In this document: positions 9,265 to 15,809 of the stretch, one piece after another | Layout: every line of letters starts with the position of its first letter | Numbering within the stretch: the stretch's first letter is position 1 | Source of the DNA: Herbidospora galbida | GTDB lineage: Bacteria; Actinomycetota; Actinomycetes; Streptosporangiales; Streptosporangiaceae | DNA length: 37,049 nt | NCBI RefSeq assembly: GCF_005233835.1 | Contig: NZ_SZQA01000054.1 | Location: forward strand, 1-37,049 | Reading direction: 5' to 3' | Notes under the pieces: generated by a model | Seen by the model: only the letters and a program-made list of their open reading frames with translations | The model's database searches: none | Told to the model about the DNA's origin: nothing | Position numbers and translations under genes: made by a program

Positions 9265-10182
9265 GTGCAGGCCGAACGGGGAAGTCGCGGTGCGGTGGCC
9301 TTCACGCACCTTGCTGTGCCATATGGGACGAGTGAGGAATACCTCCGGCTGGTGTTGCCGGCCCTCATCGACGGGTTGCGGCGGGGCGACCGCATCCTGT
9401 TGGTGGCTCCGGAGGAGAACCTCGACCTGGTCCGCGCTCATCTGGGCGCCGACGCGTCCCGCATCCGCTCCATCAGAAGCCAGGACTGGTACGGCCATCC
9501 GGCCCGCGTCCTGGCCGAATACTTCGACTACGCCCGCCGGGGCGGTCCGTCGCTGTTCGTCGGGGAGCCCACGTGGCGCACGCCCCGCGACGCGGCCGAA
9601 TGGGCCAGGGTGGAGGCGATCGTCAACATCGTCTGCGCCTCCCTGAAGGGCGCGGCGCTGTGCGTCTACCGGCGCCCCGCCGAGGACGCCCTGCGGACCC
9701 ACCCCCGCTACCTCGACATGGCCGGGGAGCACCGCAGCGGCGTGTACGTCCCCCCGCAGCGCATGAACTGGAACCCGCCGCCCTTCCCGGCCCCGCCGGA
9801 CGGCGCCCGGGTAATGGAGTTCGACCTGCCGACCGTCCGCGACATGCGGTCGTTCGTCCGGACCACCGCCACCGAGGCGGGCCTGAGCGACGAGGCGGCC
9901 GGCTCGCTGGTCCTGGCGGCGGCCGAGATCGCCGCCAACGCGGTCGAGCACGGCGCCGGGCACGGCACGGTGACGATCTGGACGGCCGGCACCGACCTGG
10001 TGTGCGAGATCACCAACCCCGACGGGGGCGGGATCGAGGTCGAGTTCCCCGGCTACATCCCGCCGGAGCAGGAGTCGCTGCGGGGCTACGGCCTGTGGAT
10101 CAGCCGCCAGCTGTGCGACCTGATGGAGGTCCAGACGACCGGCCGGGAGTCGCGCATCCGCCTCCACATGGCGATGGCCTAG
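9265..10182 (+). CDS. MEDS domain plus HATPase (RsbA/RsbW-type anti-sigma kinase-like) protein
   Basis: About 305 residues. The first half is a MEDS (sensor) domain: FTHLAVPYGTSEEYL, LIDGLRRGDRILLVAPEENLDLVRAHLG, RSQDWYGHPARVLAEYFDY. The second half is a GHKL ATPase of the anti-sigma type: N box AAAEIAANAVEHG and G2 box GYGLWISRQLCDLM. Such proteins bind sigma or anti-anti-sigma factors in stress-response partner switching. The G1 region reads EITNPDGGG where Asp-Gly is usual, so ATP binding may differ. The GTG at 9265 coincides with the predicted transcription start; a GTG at 9295 (MAFTHLAV) is an alternative with a weak GGGGA site. The frame's upstream ATGs have no family support. Stop shared with the next gene through CTAG. 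Confidence 0.85.
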   Translation: MQAERGSRGAVAFTHLAVPYGTSEEYLRLVLPALIDGLRRGDRILLVAPEENLDLVRAHLGADASRIRSIRSQDWYGHPARVLAEYFDYARRGGPSLFVGEPTWRTPRDAAEWARVEAIVNIVCASLKGAALCVYRRPAEDALRTHPRYLDMAGEHRSGVYVPPQRMNWNPPPFPAPPDGARVMEFDLPTVRDMRSFVRTTATEAGLSDEAAGSLVLAAAEIAANAVEHGAGHGTVTIWTAGTDLVCEITNPDGGGIEVEFPGYIPPEQESLRGYGLWISRQLCDLMEVQTTGRESRIRLHMAMA

Positions 10183-11219
10183 GGCTCCCAGTCGAGGACC
10201 CCGTCGACCACCTGCGGCTGCCACCAGCCGGGCGGCCGGTTCTGCTCCAGTGCGTCGGCGATCTTCTCGAGCAGCTCCAGGTGCGAGCCGATCCGGACAC
10301 CGCCCGCCTCGAAGGTCATCGACCCCTCGTGGTCCATGTCGCCGACGTCCCGGACGACCGAGTCGACGATCAGGTGGTTGCCCATCCCGTCCTCCCCGAT
10401 GGGGATCATGCGCCCGTCCCACCAGTCGTCGCGCGGCCCGGCGACGTCCTGGTCCTCGAGGTCGCAGAGCCCTCGCCAGATCTCCTCGATCCGGCCGACC
10501 GGCACGAGGTGGTTGAGCATGACCCCCAGCCCTCCGTCGTGGCGCAGCAGCGAGGCCTTCAGCTCGTCCGGGAACCGCAGCCCCATCACGGCCTCCGCCT
10601 TGGCGATCTTCCGGGGATCGGCCGGGCCGTTCAGGCCGTCGTGGGACGCGGGCGCGTTCTCCTTGAGCCACGCCTCGATCCGCCGCCACTGGCGGTTCAC
10701 CTGCCGGGTCGTCCTCTTCGCGGGCCGGACGACCGCCGCCCGCCCCTGCTCGGGGGCGCAGTCGGCGTCGGGTCCCGTGACCAGCGCGGGGGTGAGATCC
10801 TCCTGCGCCACGGTGCCGAAGATCTGGTCGTCTTCGTCCGACGTCCAGGAGCACTCGTAGAACACGCACTCGTACCGGGGGGCCGACGGCGCCTGGGGCT
10901 TGTCGAAGACGACGTACACGAGCAGCTGCCCCAGCGCGGCCACGACGGCGAGCACCAGCCCCGCGACCGCCCAGCGCGGCAGCGGTCGGCGCGGTTTCGG
11001 CACCCTCACGTCGGTGGGCCGCCCCAGGATCGGCTCCGGCGGCCAGGGGGCCGGGGTCTCGTCCACCGGCTCCGGCACGACGGGTTCCGGCGGCCGGGGA
11101 CGCCGCAGGAAGAACACCACGGCCACGGTCGCCGCGACCGTGGCCGAAAAGAGGATCAACGCCCGGGGCGTGAGAAATCGCCGCACGCCCGGCAGGCTAT
11201 ACCGGGCGGCGATCTTCAA
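10179..11219 (-). CDS. Two-span membrane protein with C-terminal SUKH (SMI1/KNR4) domain
   Basis: 346 residues. Transmembrane segments at about 20-38 (ALILFSATVAATVAVVFFL) and 83-105 (WAVAGLVLAVVAALGQLLVYVVF), separated by a Pro-rich linker with RR and PRR. The C-terminal ~170 residues read as SMI1/KNR4: RIEAWLKENAP, LRFPDELKASLLRHDGG, WRGLCDLEDQD, WWDGRMIPIGEDGMGNHLIVD. SUKH proteins are frequently immunity proteins against polymorphic toxins, but many are orphan regulators; no toxin gene is adjacent. A Cys pair (ECVFYEC) follows the second span. Which side of the membrane the domain faces is not settled. Overlaps the MEDS-ATPase stop by 4 nt. Confidence 0.82.
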   Translation of the reverse strand: MKIAARYSLPGVRRFLTPRALILFSATVAATVAVVFFLRRPRPPEPVVPEPVDETPAPWPPEPILGRPTDVRVPKPRRPLPRWAVAGLVLAVVAALGQLLVYVVFDKPQAPSAPRYECVFYECSWTSDEDDQIFGTVAQEDLTPALVTGPDADCAPEQGRAAVVRPAKRTTRQVNRQWRRIEAWLKENAPASHDGLNGPADPRKIAKAEAVMGLRFPDELKASLLRHDGGLGVMLNHLVPVGRIEEIWRGLCDLEDQDVAGPRDDWWDGRMIPIGEDGMGNHLIVDSVVRDVGDMDHEGSMTFEAGGVRIGSHLELLEKIADALEQNRPPGWWQPQVVDGVLDWEP

Positions 11220-11275
11220 AAGCCGCCAGATTACGACAATCTCAAAATGTCAGTGGTGCGCGACACAATCGCGGG

Positions 11276-11605
11276 ATGACCTATTTCCTCATCTCGTTCC
11301 CCAGCGCCGCCATGGTCCTCACCGAAGAAGAATTTCCCGACGTGGTCCGCGACTCCCACGCCGTCATCCAGGAGGCCAAAGACGCGGGTGTGTACGTCTT
11401 CGGCGGCGGAATAGACGAGGCCGTCGACCCCGTCCTCGTGGCCGCCGACGGCACGGTGACGAAAGAGACCACGAAGCTCGACGGCGGCTACACCGTCCTC
11501 GACCTGCCCTCCCATGAGGCGGCGCTGGAGTGGGCGCAAAAAATCGCCGTCTCCTGCCGCTGCCCTCAGGAGGTCCGGGCCTTCCAGTACGACCCGCACT
11601 CCTGA
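11276..11605 (+). CDS. YCII-related (DGPF-like) protein
   Basis: 109 residues. A ferredoxin-like YCII fold is indicated by MTYFLISFPSAAM, a central VYVFGGGIDEAVDPV and a KLDGGYTVLDLPSHEAALEWAQKIA segment, matching the DGPF/YCII group. Function is not established; in actinobacteria members often accompany ECF sigma-factor genes, and a SigR-type gene is immediately convergent here (22-nt gap). No strong ribosome site (GCGGG), so leaderless or weak translation is possible. Confidence 0.85.
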   Translation: MTYFLISFPSAAMVLTEEEFPDVVRDSHAVIQEAKDAGVYVFGGGIDEAVDPVLVAADGTVTKETTKLDGGYTVLDLPSHEAALEWAQKIAVSCRCPQEVRAFQYDPHS

Positions 11606-11627
11606 CGCCCGCGGGCCGGTCGTCAGA

Positions 11628-12215
11628 TCAGGCGGCCAGCGCCTCGCGCACGACGCCCTCCTCGCGGGCGTAGCCCTCGAGCATCCCCCGCAGCTGACGC
11701 CGTCCCCGGTGCAGCCGCGACATCACGGTGCCGATGGGGGTCCCCATCCGGTCGGCGATCTCCTTGTAGGCGAACCCCTCGACGTCGGCGAGGTAGACCG
11801 CCACCCGGAACTCCTCGGGCAGCGAGCGCAGGGCGTTCATCACGACGTTGTCGGGCAGCGAGTCGAGCGCCTCGTTCTCCGCCGAGCGCAGCCCCGTCGA
11901 GGTGTGCGACTCGGCGGCGGCGAGCTGCCAGTCTTCGATCTCCTCGGCGGCCGACAGCTTCGGCGAGCGCTGCTTCTTGCGGTAGTCGTTGATGAAGTTG
12001 TTGGTCAGGATCCGGTGGAGCCAGGCCTTGAGGTTGGTGCCCTCACGGAACTGGTGGTAGGAGGTGAACGCCTTGGTCACGGTCTCCTGTACGAGATCTT
12101 CGGCGTCGGCCGGGTTGCGGGTGAGTCGCATGGCTGACGCGTAGAGCTGGCTGGTCACCGGCACGACGTCGCGCTCGAACCAGGCCTGACGCTGCTCGTC
12201 GGTCATCGAGATCAT
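11628..12215 (-). CDS. sigR: SigR/SigH-type ECF sigma factor (ECF12 group)
   Basis: 195 residues from the ATG at 12215, which follows AGGGGGG by 6-7 nt; the frame could extend to 12266. Region 2 has [22 protein letters not shown] and [24 protein letters not shown]; region 4 has [44 protein letters not shown]. The linker phrase [26 protein letters not shown] is close to Streptomyces SigR, which controls the thiol-oxidative stress response. In Streptomyces and mycobacteria the zinc anti-sigma gene (rsrA/rshA) follows directly; here only 22 nt separate this gene from a convergent YCII gene, so no rsrA is present. It may be a paralogue rather than the main SigR. Confidence 0.88.
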   Translation of the reverse strand: MISMTDEQRQAWFERDVVPVTSQLYASAMRLTRNPADAEDLVQETVTKAFTSYHQFREGTNLKAWLHRILTNNFINDYRKKQRSPKLSAAEEIEDWQLAAAESHTSTGLRSAENEALDSLPDNVVMNALRSLPEEFRVAVYLADVEGFAYKEIADRMGTPIGTVMSRLHRGRRQLRGMLEGYAREEGVVREALAA

Positions 12216-12442
12216 GTCATCCCCCCTGCTGAACTCTCCCCCGTTACCCGTCCGATGGTGATCCATGCGGGTTGGGCGGATCCCGTCGTCATCGTTTCAA
12301 CCGGCCCGTAAGTCGGGCGTTAGGCGGCGCATCGGCGGGCGTGGCATCGGTCACACGCAAGCCGGACAGGTCTCATTATCGTAACACCGAACCCCCTATC
12401 CGTCGTAAAATGTGTCAAACCACACTCACTACAGTGGGCCAC

Positions 12443-13513
12443 ATGAAACACGTGGACCGGCACGACCCCGCCACGCGGACCTGGGTGAACGACGCCATCC
12501 GTGCCGTCGAGGCCGACGCCAACCGCAGTTGCGACACCCATCTCCACGTCTTTCCTCTCCCGCCCTCGTGGGGCGTGGACCTCTATCTGAAAGACGAGTC
12601 GGTCCACCCGACCGGTTCACTCAAACACCGGCTGGCCCGCTCCCTCTTCCTTTACGGCCTGTCCAATGGCTGGATCGGCCCCAGCACCACGATCATCGAG
12701 GCCTCCTCCGGGTCGACCGCGGTCAGCGAGGCATACTTCGCCAGGCTCCTGGGTCTGCCCTTCATCGCGGTGATCCCAGCCACCACTTCGCCCGAGAAAC
12801 GGGAGATCATCGAGTTCTACGGCGGCAAGTGCCACCTGGTCGACGACCCGGGGAAGATCTACGAAGAGTCGGCCCGCCTGGCCCTGGAGACCGGCGGCCA
12901 CTACATGGACCAGTTCACCTACGCCGAGCGGGCCACCGACTGGCGCGGCAACAACAACATCGCCGAGAGCATCTACGAGCAGATGGCGATGGAGAGGTTT
13001 CCCGTGCCGGCCTGGATCGTGGTCGGCGCAGGAACGGGCGGCACCTCCGCCACGATCGGCCGCTACATCCGCTACCGCCGCCACTCGACCCGGCTGTGCG
13101 TGGCCGACCCGGAGGGCTCGTCGTTCTACCCGTCGTGGGTGACGGGCGCCGCCCACCCCGGCAAGCCCTCCCGCATCGAGGGCATCGGCCGGCCGCGCGT
13201 GGAACCGTCGTTCCTGCCGATGGTGATCGACCGCATGACCTCCGTGCCCGACGCGACCTCGATCGCCGCGATGCGCTGGGTCAACGAGGTCACCCACCAC
13301 CAGGTGGGCGCCTCGACCGGCACCAGCGTGGCGGCCGCCATGGAGATCATCCGCGAGATGCGCAGCCACGGCATCAGGGGCAGCGTCGTGACGCTGATCT
13401 GCGACAGCTCCAGCCGCTACAAGGGGACGTACGAGAAGGACGCCTGGCTGAAGAAGAACGGCATCGACATCACCCCGGCCCTGGAGGAGTTCCGGGCCCT
13501 CTTCCGTCGGTGA
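12443..13513 (+). CDS. cds1: PLP-dependent cysteine synthase-family enzyme, Cds1-type L-cysteine desulfhydrase
   Basis: 356 residues, fold-type II PLP enzyme. The Schiff-base Lys is in TGSLKHR (about residue 61), the substrate loop is [11 protein letters not shown] (about 88-97) and the phosphate-binding loop is [10 protein letters not shown] (about 195-204). The wording ([37 protein letters not shown]) matches actinobacterial Cds1, which splits cysteine to H2S, pyruvate and ammonia. The ATG at 12443 fits the family N-terminus; earlier in-frame starts cover promoter DNA. A TAAAAT box at 12406-12411 could be its -10. Divergent from the SigR-type gene, which suggests linkage to thiol stress (inference). 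Confidence 0.9.
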   Translation: MKHVDRHDPATRTWVNDAIRAVEADANRSCDTHLHVFPLPPSWGVDLYLKDESVHPTGSLKHRLARSLFLYGLSNGWIGPSTTIIEASSGSTAVSEAYFARLLGLPFIAVIPATTSPEKREIIEFYGGKCHLVDDPGKIYEESARLALETGGHYMDQFTYAERATDWRGNNNIAESIYEQMAMERFPVPAWIVVGAGTGGTSATIGRYIRYRRHSTRLCVADPEGSSFYPSWVTGAAHPGKPSRIEGIGRPRVEPSFLPMVIDRMTSVPDATSIAAMRWVNEVTHHQVGASTGTSVAAAMEIIREMRSHGIRGSVVTLICDSSSRYKGTYEKDAWLKKNGIDITPALEEFRALFRR

Positions 13514-13532
13514 GGTCTGCCATGATCGCCGG

Positions 13533-14030
13533 ATGAGAAAGGCGACCGCCCGCTCCTACACGTGGCTCTACCGCGACTCGACCGACGACGCCGGCGACAC
13601 GTGGCTGGAGGTCGCCTTCGTGCGCGGCCTGTCCCCCGACGACGCGCTCGCCCGTCTGAGCCCGGAGAAGGAGCTCTACGCCGCCCCCGCCGAGGGCGGC
13701 ACGGTCGTGTTCTTCGGCGGCCTCAGCGGCCACCCCCGCGACCTGACCGCACGCCTGTCCGCCGGGACCACGGCCGCCCTGGTCGAGGTGACCGTGGACA
13801 GCGACCGGTTCGGCTACTACGAGGACGGCCGCCTGGTCACCGCCTTCAGCCTCTTCTCCTACGACCTCCGCGAGGGCCTCGACCCCGACCGCTTCGGGGC
13901 CGAGGTCGAAGACCTCCGCCTCCACCTCACGGGCGAGTCCGTCGACTTCCCCACCGACTACGCCGCCCGCGCGCTGGCCCTGGCCGACCGGGCGACGGGA
14001 GTCAGGCTGCCACGCGACCGCTCGGTTTAG
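13533..14030 (+). CDS. DUF6461-like hypothetical protein
   Basis: 165 residues, cytoplasmic. Features: WLEVAFVRGLSPDDALARLSPE near residue 24, GGTVVFFGGLSGHPRDLTARLSAGT, and a C-terminal helix-rich part ending in RATGVRLPRDRSV. The FVRGL-x-PDDALARL element resembles the DUF6461 family, whose function is unknown. It starts 19 nt after cds1 and may be cotranscribed. Its TAG stop overlaps the convergent crystallin-fold gene's TAA by 4 nt (14027-14030). Confidence 0.75.
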   Translation: MRKATARSYTWLYRDSTDDAGDTWLEVAFVRGLSPDDALARLSPEKELYAAPAEGGTVVFFGGLSGHPRDLTARLSAGTTAALVEVTVDSDRFGYYEDGRLVTAFSLFSYDLREGLDPDRFGAEVEDLRLHLTGESVDFPTDYAARALALADRATGVRLPRDRSV

Positions 14031-14422
14031 CCGTTTCCGTGGAAGGGCGGGAAGGTCCCGCAGTTCGCCGACTTCAGCGGCAGGGCCGAGGTGATCTTGT
14101 CGTTGAACTTCCAGCGGGCGTCACCCAGGTCCAGCACCGACTCCCCCGGACGGATGCAGTACCTGCGGTCGTCATAGGACTCGTCGTCGTAGAGCACCCA
14201 GGCGACGCCGTCGTTGTTGACGACCGAACTGGCCTCGTCGCTGTCTCCGTCGAGATGCGACGTGGCCTCCGTGACGACGATCTTCTGCCCCCGGAAGAAC
14301 TCGTCGTGGAACATGACCAGATAGGGGATCCCGATCGGTTCGGCCCGCGCCGGACCGGCCGCCGATCCCAGGACGACCGCCCCCATGGCCGACGCGAGCG
14401 TGGTGCGGATGAGCCTTCGCAT
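14027..14422 (-). CDS. Small secreted beta/gamma-crystallin-like (peptidase inhibitor I36-like) protein
   Basis: 131 residues with a signal peptide (LIRTTLASAMGAVVLGSAAG, cut near ARAEP), leaving about 100 residues. The mature part has Greek-key wording: LVMFHDEFFRGQKIVV, ASSVVNNDGVAWVLYDDESYDDR and YCIRPGESVLDLG, like actinobacterial I36/crystallin-fold secreted proteins. Two Cys remain (YCIRP, ANCGTF) and could form a disulfide. GGAGG lies 7 nt before the ATG but inside the 3' arm of a strong hairpin (14429-14457), so translation may be controlled. A Ca-binding or protease-inhibitor role is only suggested by fold. Confidence 0.82.
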   Translation of the reverse strand: MRRLIRTTLASAMGAVVLGSAAGPARAEPIGIPYLVMFHDEFFRGQKIVVTEATSHLDGDSDEASSVVNNDGVAWVLYDDESYDDRRYCIRPGESVLDLGDARWKFNDKITSALPLKSANCGTFPPFHGNG

Positions 14423-14428
14423 GAAAAC

Positions 14429-14457
14429 GCCTCCTGTGTCTTTGAGACTCAGGAGGC
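14429..14457 (-). terminator. ftsY terminator hairpin that also covers the next gene's ribosome site
   Basis: Arms 14429-14441 and 14445-14457 pair over 13 bp with one mismatch and a 3-nt loop. Read on the minus strand the stem is followed by GTTTTC, a classic intrinsic terminator 47 nt past the ftsY stop codon. The 3' arm contains the GGAGG of the crystallin-fold gene, 7 nt before its ATG, so the same structure can block its translation. Confidence 0.75.
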
Positions 14458-14504
14458 ATCTTCCGAAAACGACCTTGTGCCCTGCTTGGAGGGCTCTGAG
14501 ACCG

Positions 14505-15656
14505 TCAGTCGCCGAGGAGGGCGTCGACGAAGACCTCGGGGTCGAACGGCGCGAGGTCGTCGGGGCCCTCGCCCAGGCCGACCAGCTTCACCGGCACGCC
14601 CAGCTCCCGCTGCACCGAGATCACGATGCCGCCCTTGGCCGTGCCGTCGAGCTTGGTCAGCGCGATGCCCGTGATGTTCACGACCTCGCCGAACACCTGC
14701 GCCTGGCGCATGCCGTTCTGCCCGGTCGTCGCGTCGAGGACCAGCAGCACCTCGTCGACCTGGGCCTTCTTCTCGATGACCCGCTTGACCTTGCCGAGCT
14801 CGTCCATCAGGCCGGTCTTGGTGTGGAGGCGGCCGGCGGTGTCGACGATCACGACGTCGGCCTTGTCGGCGATGCCGCGCGCCACGGCGTCGAAGGCGAC
14901 CGACGCCGGGTCGCCGGCCTCGGGCCCGCGGACCACGGGGGCCCCGACCCGGTCGCCCCAGGTCTGGAGCTGGTCGGCCGCCGCCGCGCGGAAGGTGTCG
15001 GCGGCGCCCAGGACGACCGTCTTGCCGTCGCCGATCAGGGACCGGGCCAGCTTGCCGGTGGTGGTGGTCTTGCCGGTGCCGTTCACGCCGACGACCAGGA
15101 GGACGGCGGGGCGCTCGCCGGGAGCGGAGGTGTGGAGGGTCCGGTCGAGGCCGGGGTCGATCTGGGTGAGCAGCTCGGCGCGGAGCAGGGCGCGGACCTC
15201 GCTGGGCGTACGGCTGCCCAGGACCTTCACCTTGGTCTTCAGGTCTTCGACCATGGCCCGGGTCGGCGCGACGCCGACGTCGGCCGTGATCAGGGTCTCC
15301 TCGATCTCGTCCCACACGTCGTCGTCGAGCCGGTCGCGCGACAGCAGTTCGAGCAGGCCCCGGCCGAGCGTGGTCTGCGAGCGGGCCAGCCGGGCGCGCA
15401 GCCGGACCATCCGCCCGGCCGACGGCGGCGGGACCTCGACCTCCGGCGGCTTGACCAGCTCCTCGACCGGAACGGCCGGAGGCGCCACCGTCTCGACGAC
15501 CTCCTCCTCGACCGGCGGCGCGGGGGCCTGCGGGGTCGGGGCGGGAGGCGGCGGCAGGGTCGTCTTCGACCTCGGCCGTACGAGCAGGGCGGTGGTGCCT
15601 ATGCCCAGGAGAATGACGACGATGATGATCGCGATGATGCCGATGTACCCATCCAC
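14505..15656 (-). CDS. ftsY: Signal recognition particle receptor FtsY
   Basis: 383 residues. Membrane receptor GTPase that docks SRP-ribosome complexes at the translocon. An N-terminal transmembrane segment (IGIIAIIIVVILLGIGTTALLV, about 5-26) and a Pro/Glu-rich linker (30-80) precede the NG domain. P-loop GVNGTGKTTT (about 190-199), ADTFRAAAADQL, DTAGR and TKLDGTAKGG are intact. The N-terminal anchor is the actinobacterial arrangement. ftsY follows smc by about 150 nt of hairpin-rich DNA. Confidence 0.97.
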   Translation of the reverse strand: MDGYIGIIAIIIVVILLGIGTTALLVRPRSKTTLPPPPAPTPQAPAPPVEEEVVETVAPPAVPVEELVKPPEVEVPPPSAGRMVRLRARLARSQTTLGRGLLELLSRDRLDDDVWDEIEETLITADVGVAPTRAMVEDLKTKVKVLGSRTPSEVRALLRAELLTQIDPGLDRTLHTSAPGERPAVLLVVGVNGTGKTTTTGKLARSLIGDGKTVVLGAADTFRAAAADQLQTWGDRVGAPVVRGPEAGDPASVAFDAVARGIADKADVVIVDTAGRLHTKTGLMDELGKVKRVIEKKAQVDEVLLVLDATTGQNGMRQAQVFGEVVNITGIALTKLDGTAKGGIVISVQRELGVPVKLVGLGEGPDDLAPFDPEVFVDALLGD

Positions 15657-15688
15657 AACACGTCAGTCTTCCAGAGGCCTGTCTATTG

Positions 15689-15705
15689 CCGCGCCTCCGG
15701 CGCGG
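15689..15705 (-). terminator. GC hairpin between smc and ftsY
   Basis: CCGCGCC (15689-15695) and GGCGCGG (15699-15705) form a perfect 7-bp stem with a 3-nt loop. No T-run follows on the minus strand, so termination after smc would be partial at best. Confidence 0.4.
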
Positions 15706-15723
15706 TGGGCTTGCCGCTCTTGT

Positions 15724-15787
15724 CCGGTGTCTTCCCTCGTCACTCCGGCTCGCTTCGCTCTCCTGCGCTCCTCAGTCCAGACACCGG
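15724..15787. repeat. Long-loop inverted repeat downstream of smc
   Basis: CCGGTGTCT (15724-15732) and AGACACCGG (15779-15787) are perfect inverted copies 46 nt apart. The loop contains, on the minus strand, AGCGAG (15749-15754) and TGACGAGGG (15734-15742), also seen together in the 19578-19612 intergenic element. Purpose unknown. Confidence 0.5.
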
Positions 15788-15809
15788 CGCGCAGGTGGGG
15801 CTGCAGGCG

